Assembly: GCA_035610835.1 (NCBI GenBank)
Contig: CM069441.1
Location: forward strand, 79,387,515-79,451,514
DNA from: Ophiura sarsii
Taxonomy: Eukaryota > Echinodermata > Ophiuroidea > Amphilepidida > Ophiuridae
Length of the DNA: 64,000 bases
Direction: 5' to 3'
Shown here: positions 1 to 14,800 of the stretch, in pieces
Layout: every line of letters starts with the position of its first letter
Numbering within the stretch: the first letter of the stretch is position 1
Position numbers and translations under genes: made by a program
Notes under the pieces: generated by a model
What the model was told of the DNA's origin: nothing
Database searches by the model: none
What the model saw: only the letters and a program-made list of their open reading frames with translations

Positions 1-433
1 TTACATTTTATAAATAATATGAAGTTAAACTTTCGATCTCAACACAAGAAATAATTACCTGGAATTTTCAGGTGTTTCTACACCTTTCATCAGCAGACTA
101 ATGACTCGACGTGACCCTTTGGAGGTGTGACGTCAGAATCTTGGTAATTTGTACCTGCCCCCGTCTTTGTTGAGTGATGGTTTAACTTCCTATTAAACCT
201 GATTATTATTAATATTGGCCTTCCAAAAGGTATAATAAAAGGGTGCATTGAATATTGTGCATCACATTCCCAGATATACATCCAATATTCAATGTCCAAT
301 ATTTTGCGGCGCAGAAGAAGTGCGCCTGAGTATATATGCGCAGAGAAGGTCATTTTGGTCTAACTCAATTTAGTTTTTATCAACACAGTCTGTTATATAA
401 ATAATAATAATAATATTGAATGTCTTATTTTCG

Positions 434-533
434 GGGGATACCAGAATATATTGCACTCGCTATAAAAATATTTCACTCGTTTCCGACTCGTGCAATATTT
501 TTATACCTCGTGCAATATATTCTTGTATCACCC
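434..533. repeat. short inverted repeat (MITE-like)
   Basis: Arms gggataccagaatatattgcac and its reverse complement gtgcaatatattcttgtatcaccc flank a short centre. Confidence 0.55.
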
Positions 534-2700
534 TCAAAGCCATCCAATATAATATAAATAATAGGGGTCAATTAACTGAGTCTGAACATTGAGAATACAA
601 TGGTGACAATAGCAATATTTTATCAATCAGATATATGGACGGACTGGTTATGAAAACATTTTATTGCTTTTCATTCACAATTTGCACAATTATAACACAC
701 TTGTTAGTACAAAAATATACCCCATTACATTAGAGATAGAATTATTATATTATGCAAATGCATCCACACCACTATGTTCACAATGAAAATAAATCAACAA
801 TTATAATCATCATCAAATAAGGGAGTCACAAAAAAATTACTTTCATTTAGGGGAGTCATAAAAAAAGACGACGGTAAAAATGACATATTTGGGACCACCC
901 CCCTATCAAAGAAAATGACCGCCACCTAATCAGGTAGGAAAGCCTATTATTATCTTGACTGCAGTGACACGTATCACAGATGACACACATTCAATTATAT
1001 ATATTTGGTAAATCTACAATACTAGTACCTTGAACGATAAATCTATGACATATTCAAAAGAGAATTTACTGCTCCTATTAAATTGTTCATAGTGAGTTCA
1101 TTAATATTATACATTGGAGTTGTGCTAAGTGCACGAATGTGGACGGACTAGACTAACAGATTGCAATAGTAACAAAAGTAATAGTAAAGGCAACAAAGGA
1201 AAACCTGCATTGCTTGACTAACCCTGAATTTAACATAAAATAAATTTGTGAGTTTTTAAAATCTTTTTTTTAATTTTTATTTAAAAAAAAAAATCAAACA
1301 CTTGTGATTTTTGAAATAACATGGACATATTTCTTACCCCTCTTCCTTAATATTATAAACCATCCCCTTAATATGATCAACCATGACCAATTCTAATTGA
1401 AAGATTTGTTCACACTCTAGAACAGGGATTTTTCATCGCCCAAGGAGACAAATTGCACTGGTAATATATACAAAGCTACTTTGATACACTATACTTTGTG
1501 GTATTGAAGCAAAATATAAAATCTGAAAATTTACAATTTTGAGTAGTTAATTTTATCATACAATTTTTTTTAAAATTTAGTTCATTTTCTGCACCAATTT
1601 ATTTTTGGTGGAGTTCATAGAAGAGCAGTATAGTAGCTCATTAGACATTTACTTATTAACACAATACATCATTTATGTATAATTTACAACAATTGTACAT
1701 TATTTACCGAATGGAAGGGACATTAAAACTTTTATTATTTATTCCACTTTTCAATGTGCAAAGCTAAATGATTTGTTTGAAATGTTCCCTTTCTAAATTC
1801 TGAATAAAGAGACGTTTTAGATTTTAAATAATATTTGATACAAGAGATTTTTATGAAAACATGTGTTTTGCATTTTGCGTCAGGCAAACTGATTCCACCT
1901 TACAATTTTTGGGTTTGGTAAATGCTGTTGTGATCTTTTTGTTCCTTTCTTTTTCAGTAGCCACAATAATAGCACTTAAGAAAAAATATATTCATACTTT
2001 CTCTATTTGTTCTCTTCAAATTTCAAAATCAAAACTATTACAATTGGTATTTAAAGAATAAAGGTTTTTTGTAGGAGGTCAAAAAACAAAATGTGAATTG
2101 TTATAGTTTTCATTATCAAAAGTAAAATAGAGCAAATATTTGCTTACAAATAAAACTTTGTATTTTCAATTTTTGCCAAATTCTTTTTAACAAAAATATT
2201 AATTGGGATTGTAATTGTTTTAAAAAACATGGGCACACAACATGAAACTTTATCCAAGCCTAATGGGCCATCGTTCAATGAGACTTTAACCACAATTAAA
2301 ACATAATACAAAAACTTCCTTACTTATTTGCACTGTTGTTTCCAACCTATCACTTTCCTTCTGTATGCATTAATAAACAAGTTTAAAAACTGACTCCCTA
2401 CTGTGCACAATCAAATTATCATATCCCTCCTTCATAGGACAGTGACATTCCTTTAGTTAATTACTGGTTGCAGTATTAAAGCATGCGTAAATACTGTGTG
2501 AAAACCACAGATTTATATACTAGATCCCATGCGCCGCCATTTTGATTTTCGACCATGGGGGACATATCTTAAGGCATGTCGGTATTTAGATCTATATAGG
2601 GTAATGTATTTCCAACCGAAACTAGTTTTTCAATCTATGGTGTAAACTCAACATTCAGGTTCAAACGCCTTTCCTGAACATTATACGATCAATCAGCAAT
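534..2700. other. AT-rich sequence without recognisable features
   Basis: No splice-bounded frame, no family match and no strong inverted repeat. Presumably intergenic beyond the WDR64 3' end. Confidence 0.5.
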
Positions 2701-2733
2701 ATCATATCACTTTTAACAGCTTTTTTTGCAGAC

Positions 2734-2990
2734 TATAGTGCCCTTTTATGGCAAAAGGATGTATCTTATATGTACTTTCCTAATGATATACTTCCTTTTA
2801 ACATGGATTGTGTTAACTTGGTTCAATAATCCTCACTTAGGAAAAGGTTGCAACTTGTAAAAGTAATATACTGCCTTTTACCACTACATGATTTATGGAG
2901 AAAAAAGCTAACTTTGATCATGTTAAAAGGAAGTATACTGTTAGAAAACTACATATAAGATACATTCTTTTGCCATAAAAGGGCTGTATA
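2734..2990. repeat. inverted-repeat element (MITE)
   Basis: Arms of about 45 bases (tatagtgcccttttatggca... and ...tgccataaaagggctgtata) share the cttatatgta block in opposite orientation. Confidence 0.65.
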
Positions 2991-3190
2991 GCGCAGGGTT
3001 AGAGACCCACACAATATGTTCTCGTACTTAGCATGCATTGTGGACTGAACTGGACAATTCTATTCTGCGTTCCTCGGAATTATTTTTGAGAAGCTAACAA
3101 CAAGTTACCGGCACAAAGTACCTGATATACAATACATGATGACCTTTGTGAACCGTCCCATCAACAGGATCACAACACTCAAGTTCAGAT

Positions 3191-3319
3191 TTATCCTTGG
3201 TGTAAGACAGCACGAAACTAACCTAGCACCAAATCCTCTATTAAATTAAAGGATTATACAGCTTTAATCCGTAATAGGTCTGGACACTAGTCTTACTTAT
3301 TTATCTTACACCAAGGATA
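3191..3319. repeat. short inverted-repeat element
   Basis: Ends ttatccttggtgtaagac and cttacaccaaggata are reverse complements around an AT-rich middle. Confidence 0.6.
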
Positions 3320-3377
3320 CACCCAAATTAGCCAGTAATTCTGGCATCCTGGTACCCAAAACCGTGTTGGGCAAACC

Positions 3378-3383
3378 TTTATT
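3378..3383 (-). terminator. candidate polyadenylation signal AATAAA
   Basis: AATAAA on the minus strand about 147 bases past the WDR64 stop codon. It is the first canonical hexamer seen there, but in AT-rich DNA it could be chance. Confidence 0.4.
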
Positions 3384-3529
3384 TCAATATAGGTTATCTG
3401 TCAGCAGATGACTATACTTTCTATGCGCTGTATTTGAAAGATGTCCTCTTTCATGATACCACTGTTCACTCATTCCACAATATAGTTACAAAAACATTTT
3501 GATAATCACGCCAACATTTGATGCCTTTT

Positions 3530-3670
3530 TCAGATGGTTTCGTGTAGTCTGCTTCTGTTTGTTGCGTGTCTCGAGGCTGCTGGTGAGGAGTCTGTTCCAA
3601 TGGGGGTTGGAATACTGGAGAAAGTCTTGCTGTGTTTCTTGCCGTTTGTAAGAATTCCTTGCAGTTTCGC
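3530..3670 (-). CDS. WDR64: WDR64 last coding exon (26)
   Basis: Acceptor CTTTTCAG, phase 0. It encodes AKLQGILTNGKKHSKTFSSI, then a Ser/Arg-rich tail ending SRLHETI and TGA. The frame is set by exon 25. A second frame is also open here, so this exon is less certain than the WD40 exons. Confidence 0.68.
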   Translation of the reverse strand, partial: AKLQGILTNGKKHSKTFSSIPTPIGTDSSPAASRHATNRSRLHETI

Positions 3671-6600
3671 CTGAAAAGAGGCAACAAAAGAGAAAACTTA
3701 TTAGCACTGCTTGACAACACTGTCAAGATATTGTGGTAAATCCAAAAAGGTTGATCTTAGAAGCCCATGAGCGAACGGTTGTCGATGACGTAATCAACTG
3801 AGCCTATATAGCGGCATATACCGCAGTATACTGAGCGCGAACAAGTATTTGAGAGCCGTGGCTTGCCTAGGGTGTCCAAAGTTTTGGGTCCGGAGGGTCC
3901 CTGGTTCGATCCCCGGTCGGGTCAGGTCGTGGCAATTTATCTGTCGGTTTTTCTTACAATTATTGCGTTATCAGTTTAAAACCTCGTTTGGGGGTTAGGG
4001 TTAACAAAGGTAAACCTGAAACAGAAAAGTATTTTCATCAAAGTGCAAATTTTACCAAAGTGGCTGTTAATCTTGCAAAAGTATCATTGAAATGGTATAA
4101 TGGACATTGAGCATAATCATGCATTTTAACACTCTTGGACTCTAGGATTTAGTGGTTGATGATCTTACATTTGAGGTTGTTTATCATATAAATTGGTAAC
4201 CCAATTCCCATTAGTATCAATGTAGATGTTGTAACTTTAGTAATAGGTTCATATGAATGATCCACAATTAGAATGACATGCCAAGTGATCAGCTTCTGAC
4301 TGCAACCTCTTTTTAGCAGAGATATAACAGGTAAAGTAAAATCGGCCAAGTGCTTGTGCACGGTATCAAACATTTACGGGGCTTGTACAGAGAATAGGAT
4401 ACAGGGTATCACTCCCTAATGTATTGTTTTTTCCTTTTTTCGTGCTGATATATCATCAACTTTTGAAGAAAGAAAAAAAAAAAAAAAAAAAAAAATCCAT
4501 TTCCCGATTGTTTTTTATGGCCTAATTTCTGGAAATTGTCTGGATTTTCGAATGCGTTACATCTCTGTGTTAGTGGTGGAGGATTTAGTGTTGCCAGTCG
4601 GGTTTTCACCATCAGTAGGTCATCAAACATGCGTGTGAGAGAATACTGCCTATCATCTTTATTCATAGTGGTGTCTTCTTTCTTTCTGACCTTGACTGAT
4701 TCGTGTATCTACCTCTGTCCGTCTCTGTGCCCAAGATCTTTGCCTTTTTTGGTTTTGTGCGTGTGTTGCTTTACAGCTTTTTAAACATGAAGGGGTACCC
4801 ACATTAACCACATCTATAATACTAACCTTGCCACCAACATCTCTGGTAGGTGATGATGATTTACTCATCTTGGGTTGCGTAGGTGCATAAAGATAAGAAT
4901 CCTGGGCCCATAACGGTTTGCTATCACTGCCTATAGACCCTACCGCTGGTGTCTTTAACCTCTCCGGAGTATCAACCTGTACCAAACATTAAGAAATAGA
5001 GATGTGTTATAATATCAGGCAAACTCATCCAAAGTAATCAAAGTTCATATTTCGGGCTGAAGATGACTTTGGGATGGTATTGTGTTAATCTTTTGAAGTC
5101 AAGTTTGAAACATTCCTATAGTTTGATCAGTTCCAAATTGGCGAAGCTGCCAGCAAATGAATACAGAAGGACGCAGACGTGCATTAAGGCAATTAGCGCA
5201 TGTTTCATATGCGTGACGCCTGCGTGCATTCAATACCGCATGTATGCGTCCAATACTTTGCGCATGGTCGTGATTGCGGGCGTACGCTTGGATTACTTAT
5301 GCGTGTCAAGAAATAAGAAACAAGTATTTCTCTCCAATTTGGAACTGATTAAATTATATAGCACACAATTCATCCTCCCCTCTCCAACTCTAGACGTTAT
5401 TCTTAATTGACAATTTCAGGCTAAAGAGGGAGACATACTCGATGTGACGTCACTAATCATAACGAAAGCGAGGCCAATTGTAGTAAATTAAGTCACTTGT
5501 GACGTAATTTACATAATTTACGTCACAAGTGACGTAATTTACTACAATTGGCCTCGCTTTCGTTATGATTAGTGACATCACATCGAGTATGTCTCCCTCT
5601 TTAGCGTGAAATCGTCAATCACGAATAACGTTTATTACATGTTTGGTGGGCTGACCAAAAGTGTGAAAACATAAAATCATGCTTTGTTATTGATCATGAT
5701 AAAGGATGTCCCACGAATAACGTTTATTACATGTTTGGTGGGCTGACCAAAAGTGTTAAAACATAAAATCATGCTTTGTTATTGATCATGAACTGATCTT
5801 CAAACTTAAGCTAACAGTTTCAGCATGTAGGTTTGATTTGGGTATATCTTCAATACATGAATTAAAATAGAACATTTATCAATTGTAATAAAATTCCTGC
5901 TACGTTCAATGAAAATGTATAAAGTCAAGCTTATTAAATAAATAACATAAACTTACAACCTAAATAATGTCCAAAACCACAGTTGACTTTCTTTTCGCAT
6001 AAAATTCCTGTAAGTCCATTAGGTACTACTCTGTCTTGTACCCTTAGAATTTTTCTGAAAATGTTGATCCTAATTTACACCTACTCCAACACACCACCCT
6101 ACACTCAAATAGCCCTTAATTTTCACAAATGAATAGCATAAATAGAGTATACAACATCTCAATTAAATGCTTACCCTGTATACCGGTAACGCTCGGAAGA
6201 CGGCGCCTAGATTCATCTCTCCCGTCTTGCAGCTGTGCAGATGCTCGTTGTAAAATTGCGGTTTTTGAAGCGCCTCAAAGAACTTCTTGTCTCCGGGTTC
6301 CTCAGAGCGAGTTCTTGTTCTCTGATAGGCTGATCTTCTGAAGGGTTTCCATCTACACAGAGACAAAAATGGGTTTTAACCTTTAAATGGACTTGCAGGA
6401 AAATAATGAATTTATCTTGCAATTTTATTTGAAAGCAATATCTTTTATACATAATCACAATGAATATTTCCTATAGAAGGCCATATTCAAGTCGCAGTAG
6501 CTTTCAAAAAACCTTGCCCTTTATATTGGAGCTTGTAGCTTATTTGGCTTATTGGCTAAGTACAAATACTGTCTGAGTTTCAATAAATTATAATTGTTTA

Positions 6601-9600
6601 AAAGATTTAAAATGATGCCTTGCTGAAGGAGGTTATCATATTTAATCACAAAATTGGATTTCAAGAAGTGCAATTGGAATAGTGTACATTTAAAGGTCTC
6701 AGCCACGCATCAAGTCTTTGACCGAATAAAGTGCATTATTTAGTTTAACACTTCCCATGCGGCAGGCGCCTGCAGACGACATTCCAAAATGTCGCAACAT
6801 TTTTCAAAAATGTCAAAATGATTGAACTTCATTACCATAATTGGAATCACCATGAGAAATGCATTGAAATAAGTATAAACATGACTAGTATTGGTTCAGT
6901 AATCCTTGAGATAAATTTTAAAAGTTGGGAAAGTTTTCTGTAAAATTTGATTTGTTTATGGAAAAACCAATAGATGCGTGGAAAGTGCACTAAATTTACG
7001 GAGTAATTCTGTTATACCCTTCACAGAGGTATTCATAGTGCATGATTTTTAAGAACGACGCATACTACCGATGTTGGTGTGAAGGGTATAACAGAATTAT
7101 GCCCTAAATTTTTCAGTGTAATTATTGCATACCTGGGACCTAAAGTACACTTTATCCCAGTATTTTTCTACTGTTTTCGTCATATTCCAACAACTTTATA
7201 GCCCTGTAATTTAGAACCATGTTTGTCAACAACATGTCCTTGTTCGGGCATTTAGGATTATTATTATAAACATTGATGTGGGTAAAACATATTTGTACAC
7301 CTCTTATAAACTCTAACCTAAATATGTTTGTTTTGCTGCTCTTTCAATCTTTAGGTAATATCTTTTATCCCACCCCCACCCACCCCCTAGTACTGACTCA
7401 CTGAATTTGATAATTATAAACATGTCCTATCTGTAAGTAACTAACAGATAGCAGCCAATAATGTGGGTGAATTATACATAATGAAACAGGACACATGATA
7501 GCGGCATGTAGAATGATATTGGGGCTCAATCATGCTTTAATGATTAATTTTGATACCTTTCTCGAGCCACTGTTCTTGAGCTCCTTTTTGGGGATCATGA
7601 TTCCTTCATTTAGCATAGTGTTGACACGTGATATTTTAAACAAAAAGGTCAGGTAAAGGCGATACAATAGAAACATAATGCATTGTGGGAAAGGTCAAAT
7701 CATTATCATGACCTCGTATCTGTAATGCAATCACTTACTTGTCATTGGCAAAGATGAGCGGATACTCATAACTCTGCGCCGCTTTGACCTTTTTCTCTTT
7801 GGTATTTTTCACCGGCCTGAGTGGTCCTTCTGAGATGTCATAGGGTAACACAGGAGTGCTAGTCCTTTCAGCACTGGGGAAATTCCATGGTCTATGCTGG
7901 CCAAAGAATCCCATGAAATGTCCAACTTGAGATGACTCACCACACCATAATCTATAGAGAAATATAATCAAAGAGATATATAGGATAATGGTTCACCCTG
8001 AGAAATTATTTCAAGTGTTTCTTTACAAAGTGACACACTTGACACTTACTAAATAGGCCCTACCACTGCCCTTGTCGTTCTCTTTGTAGTGGAATCTGAG
8101 TGTGTTTCAGTGATCACAATTGTTATTCTACAGCACCGGCTATATACCCACCTAATCAGACATGAACCGTGGCACTTCCAGGTAAATACCCCGTCAATTG
8201 CTGAAAAATGCTCTGACGTCATTGGAAAGGATAGCGACTATAATGAAAAAGAGCCTCGATCATTTTTACACCGTCCCATGTATACTACGTTGTTGATGCA
8301 CAAGGGCAGCAGCCACATGATGCAAGGAAGCAGTGCACCCAAAAATGTGACATACTTACTGCCATTTACTGGTAGTGACCAATTGCTTTCCATGACTATC
8401 AAGCATCAAGGAATGTGACAAAAAGATTATGAACAGCGGTTATGCACCTGTTGCTATTTATTTGTTTGATGTTGTTTAAGGAACGCAGAGCTAATTGCGC
8501 CAATTGACTGCGTTCAAAACTTAGACAAATGCTAGGCATACTATAGGGGTTGAGAAATTATTAATTTATTGATTCGGAATGATTTGAAGAAAATTTGATC
8601 GATACAAATGATCATCATCCTTCATCAGTAGAGCAGACGACCATGCATGGCACTGTTTTATTGAATTATGCCTTGGTTATCTCCTAGCACACATTGTATA
8701 AAGATCCAAAACAGAGCAGATGGATTTCCAGTTCTCCTACCTGACATGTACAGTAGGGATCGTCTATAGATTAATCAGTTTCAAATTGGCGAGATATATT
8801 TGGTTTTTATCTCTCCGCGCGCAAAAGTAATCCAAGCGTATGCACGTAATTATGGCCACACGCACACAGATTTGGCCGCATGCACGCGTCAAGCATATGC
8901 ACAGTGCGCTTGTTGCCTTCAGCGCCCCTGGGTCCTTCTGTATTAATTCGCTGCTGTAAGAAGGCTTCAACAATTTGGAACTGATCAAACTATAGCAGTC
9001 TCATACAAAGGTAGATAGAGCATGTAACCATGGAATCCCAGCTGATGGATCTTAAAACAGTGAAGGAGACGCTTGAACTTGGGTCATATCATATATGACA
9101 GTGTTTGGGACATGGCCTGTAAGTTTCATGTTAAGCATAATTCAGTGATACCAGGTAGATAATGCTCGAATCATACTAGCCGGTCGCTGGTCGCAACAGG
9201 TTGCGTAGTTCTCGCTAGCTCAAAAGTATCTCGGTGCGACCAAAGGTCGCATCGAGCTACTAAATCGCCGGTAGTCACAGGTATTCCGGGTCACGCAGAC
9301 GACATCAAACCTGGATAATTGCTGCTGATTGGTTATGCTAATTTTGAGGCAAAATAACCTCCCCCATTGGTTGAAAAAGTATGGTGTTCATTACGTCATG
9401 AGCGACCGATCTTTCGAGTTGAAATGAAGTTAACTGACCGCGACTGGTCGTTTCCAGTCAAGCGATCTCTTGATCGATGTATCAGGGGTTTTTATATGAC
9501 GTAAAACTCGTCATAGGAGCGATTTAATCGCAAGGCGACCTTAGTATGTTTTCAGCATAAGACTTAAATTTTGCACTTTTTAATCTTTCAGGATTCACAG

Positions 9601-11819
9601 TCATTCACACATGTGACATAGAATAACTTCACTTTTGTTGTAATTGTTATTTGAGGTATTCCAGCATGCTACTGATTTTATGTATTTGTGGGTTTGAAAG
9701 TTCTTAAATTCTTTACTTACCGGACTGACCCATCAGTTGATCCTGACACAATAGCTTTCATATGTTCTACGAAAGTTAAAGAAACAATCTGCGTCAGGTG
9801 AGCTCTCCAGCTTAACATCTGTGTAATCACACTCTGTTTTGGAAAGAAAAAACAATATAGGAATCTATTCACAATCACAAAATATAGATCATAGTCTATT
9901 TATCTTCTTAAGACATTGTAACCAGAAAGCTGATGTATTTTGTCACAAGACATCACTGCCTGCAGACAACAATCATGCAAGGAATGGTCGGGGTGAGCGT
10001 AAAAGAAGACCAGCAACGAGTTGTCTCGACGACATCAACAACACACTTCACTTGCATGAGCATCACATACGCCACCAAATATCCTGCAGACTACAGGCCA
10101 CCAGATATCCTGCAGACTACGCATGATGTATGCTGGTTCACTGAACCCTAGATCCCTGTGCTAACTTATCCATATAAGTGCATGTATAAGGCTTCTCCTT
10201 GACTATACACAGACATTACGTTGTTTGCTCTGTTGTGACATATGGGAAGTTACGATCAAAGCAAGTGGAGTTGACGCACCGTGCACTGAATGCAATGTTG
10301 CGCTGCCATGACTTCAGTGCAATGCAAAGCCAGCTACGCCATGAATGAGCAGTGTCGTGGGGTGCAGACACACTGTATTTTGTGTCAATCAGCAAATTTA
10401 TAATCGTTCTAGCATTTATCAAATTTATTTGGGGATTTAAAAGTGTTACTACATGAATACAAATAATTTTTATGCCAGCAAATCAAGGTGATGACATGAT
10501 TTGCATGTATCTGCATATATAGATGAGTTATGTAGATGCAGGGAACTAACATACACATGGTTTTCTCTCATACAGACCACACCGTCTACATATCATCACT
10601 GTTCTGTCAAAACCTTAAATCTCCATCCGGCCCTTCAGCATGTATAAAGTAATACTTTGGGCAATCTGCTCTAAACATGTTCAAGGGCCAAAGCACATCA
10701 TTCAAAACTTTGTATGTGCATATGCCCCTGAACATGTATAAAGCAATACTTCCTATGTATAACTGTTGGGCAGTTAGTCATACTTTATACATGTTGAAGG
10801 GCTAGAACAACATACAAGACTTTGACAGAACAGTGACAATATTTGTATTCCATGTAACTGTACAGACAGAGAGTAACAGTTACATTGCATTACAGAGACA
10901 TAATATACTATAAAACTACTTTTACTACTTTCACTACTTTTGCCAACAAGACTATTTAGTATGGATTTGTATAGCAATTGGTATCACATCAGCTTAATTA
11001 TAAATTTGTTGTAAAAGTTGTGATTTAGCCAATAAGCCAATAAGCTAATTAAGTGGGCCTATGTGTATAATTAAAATGGTTTAAAGTATCGATTAGGATT
11101 ACAAATCAAAAATACAACAAGACTTACACTCTCATCGGAATATGGGTTTTCCAGAAATTGATCGATATTCCAAACAGTTATGTACCCCTCTGCAATAAAA
11201 GATGAAGAAATTGGTTGCTTTTAATTTCATATGGATATCACATATTGTTATCATCATTATGATAATGTGTGAGAAACTTGCAATCAGCCCAAAATAGGTG
11301 GCAGGCTTGATGACATCCTGTATAACTATTTGCTATGTTAAGATATGTATGTGAAAAGACCCAAGTCTTCATTCAATAGCCACCCTCTCTCATTACATTA
11401 CATAATCAACATTTAGAAACCTTTCCAGAAAGATCGAAGCGCCATAAATAAAAAAATTAAAAAAAAGAACAATGAGAACAGAGTCAATATGATGGATAGA
11501 AATGAGACTTCAAAATCTTCTTGAAACTAGCCAGTGGACATGCCTCCATGATGTTTTTCGGGAGGCTGTTCCACAGTGAGGGTGCAGAAACTTCCCCTCA
11601 TCCTGTCTCTTTTCCCATTCTTCTCCCCTCCCTACCAATCCTCGGCTGAACTTGCTCTACTACAGAAGATATATATCTCTGATCAACACCACTGCTGTAA
11701 CCAGAGGGAGGTGGGGCAGGATGCAGGGGAGGGACGTCTTCCCCCTGCCAAAAGGCTCACTCTGATGCCCAAGAAATAAAATGGGAAATCACATTTATTA
11801 ACCAAATTGAGTTTGCTAC

Positions 11820-11850
<31 letters not shown>

Positions 11851-14800
11851 CGGGAGCTACTGAGACACATTGCTAACACTTGAAATTGTTGGAAAGATGG
11901 ACAAATCAGTTTTCAATTGAATATCCAAAATATAGGTGACAAAATCCTACACCTTTTTTGAGGAGTTTATATACCCTTTCTAATTCTTACATATATCAGC
12001 TCTCCCAACAAAAGGACTTGTACTACATGTGTATAAGATGAACAGATCTAATCTAAGACTTACTTTGATCTCCAGTCACCAGTATATTACAATCCTCATC
12101 TGAACATACTGCAGTGACGGCTGATCCCTGTCTGCGGGTCATCGCACAAATCTCACGCAACATTTCGCCCTGAACAATTACAATCAAATATTTTTGAAAG
12201 GTAAATAAAGGTTATCGGTTTGTTTTTTTGCTAGATAATTCAAAAATTGTAAGCCGCATCAAATATCTTAAATATACACTTTGCGATCAACTTTCTTTCT
12301 CATAATACTGTTGGAGTTGTAATTGTTAAGCGAAACGTGATGAAAAATTGCATATGGTAAAATTATATTTTAATGCGATTGCATTGCTTAGCATGCTACA
12401 GCGTGAAAATCAGATAATTATACCCAAGTAATCCTTAGATGGCTGAGTGCTTCCACACAGTTTTGGCTAAAATTTTGATCGGATGATTATTATATGAAAA
12501 TTATCAATATCAATAATCAATATCATTGCAAAGTTTTGCCTTTATCTTACCCTTTTTTCTTGTTTGCAGAAATGCTAAGACCATGGTCTTCTTCCGCTTT
12601 ACATACAAGAAAATGGCATATTATTAGGGGTCATTTTATACAGTAGGCAATGGGGATGTATTTAGTGGCGTGGATCCTTCAAAAGGAAGTAATGTGGAAA
12701 AATCATGATTTAAAATCTTTCTGACACAAACTCTTTTTTTATTTGGACCAATACAGCCTCTAACATACAATAACTACCTTCATATCCCAAAATCTGATGA
12801 AAGAATCGGCATGGCAGGACACCAGTACCGGATCATACTCTGTTACGATCATCTTAGCCGTCGGGTCAACATCAGATGACTTCAACCTGCTAGAGGGATT
12901 ACCGGAACTCCTTCCCGTGTTCAATCTGCCCGTTTGCGACGTGGGAGGATTGATAGCATTGTTGGCTTCTTGAATGGATGTGTCTAGATCTTCTTTTCCT
13001 GAATTGGAAGAAAGTTGTATATACTTTATGTCACTTACGGTTGGGAGATGATGTCAGCACTTATTCTAAATAGTTTGATCAGTTACAGCAGTGAATGAAT
13101 ACAGGAAAACGCAGGCCGATGTGAAGGCAATAAGAACACTGTGTATCATACGTGTGGCACGTGCGTGGTTCATAATCGCACGAGTACGCTTGGATTACTT
13201 TTGAGCGCGGAGAGATAAAAACCATATATTTCATGCTAATTTGGAACTGATTAAACTATTAAACTATATTTGTAATCACAATCCATGACCCAGTTTTAGG
13301 GGCAAAGCGAGTGTCTGATCCATGCAGTGTGCTGTCCATACTGGTGCGTGTTGGCTCTATCTAGGTGCATACTTGATAATGAATGTGATCATTTTTGGGG
13401 GGCACCCTATACTTGAAAATATGTTAAATGATGCATGTATTTCAATAGGATAGGCCCATAATGTTGGTCTTCTATCATTATTTCCCCACCACAAGATTAT
13501 TATTTTCAAATTGCCTTCAAAACCATAGAATACACCAATGACTTGAAAATGATCTATTGTTTTCTTTTCAAAAAGTTGTGCACTTTGATGATTCCAAACA
13601 TATTCTGTAAAGAGAAATCTGAAAATGTCAAATATTCAGGATATTTTTGTAAAGACTGACTTTATTGTAGTCAAAATGGACATGTTGGAGGCCCGAGTCA
13701 ATTCTGAGTTATTGGTATGATTTGAAAGAGAACATTTTAAGCTTTGGAATGATACCTTGTTGAATGCAATCAGACTTTGTAATCACAAGATATGAATTAT
13801 AGAAGCATATTTTTTTCTTAATGTTTCACCAAATATATTGCCCTCTATCTCAAAACTGTGTTTGCCGACAACATGTCCTTTTTGACGCGACTGGTCACAT
13901 TTGACCATTTGCGTTAGATAACAAATATCATACAGACTACAAAAATGTCTAGAAACGGATTGGATTGTAGGTATTGGGTAATAATAAAAGTCAAGACTAG
14001 ATTTTTATTGACAAAATCTTTAATTTGCAAAACAACTCAACATTAGGCCATTTCCCTCTGACTATTAGTTACGTTAGAAGGAATTTGAAAAAGCACAAAA
14101 CCCCAATTTTTGATGCGACAAATGAGGGCGCTTCTCTGTGCCAAAAGCCTGAGTGTGCCTTGTTAATGGTCATCAACATTTAAGCACGTTGATCATAATT
14201 CATCTTTCCCTTATGGTGGTTGAGAAATGAAAAATCCATTCCTCAATCATGATTTTGAACCCGTGACTTCCTGAACTCAAGATAGAATTTTTACCAACTG
14301 AGATACCAAGGATAATTGATATCAAAGCGTTAGGGTTCAACATGTATAATAATAATATAAAATAATATTATTACCGTTCTTATATAGCGCTTTCCACAAT
14401 GCAAGCACAGTCCCAAAGCGCTTTTTAGCCAATTATTATCGCTGCCAGTTTAGATCAGAATCCTTGGGACGCTACACTTAGGCGGCTACCCGTCAACAAG
14501 TGCACAAGCCTATCAGCACTACTTGGATTTTGATACCCTAACAGCTCCCCAAATATCGCTTGGGTCGACAAGGTAATAGAGACTAAGTATCTTGCCCAGG
14601 GATTCAAACACGCTGGCCTTAGCGGGGCTAGAACTCACAACCTTTGTATCATGAGTCCAGCACCTTATCCACGCGACATGTTGTATAAATTTTGATTTAG
14701 GAAAGAAGGTGGGGGGGGGGGGGGATTCAAACACACTGGCCTTAGCGGGGCTAGAACTCACAACCTTTGTATCATGAGTCCAGCACCTTATCCACGCGAC

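Noticed and set aside
3851..3926. Functional tRNA gene
   Set aside because: The B box is perfect but the sequence does not fold into acceptor and anticodon arms. A SINE head explains it better.
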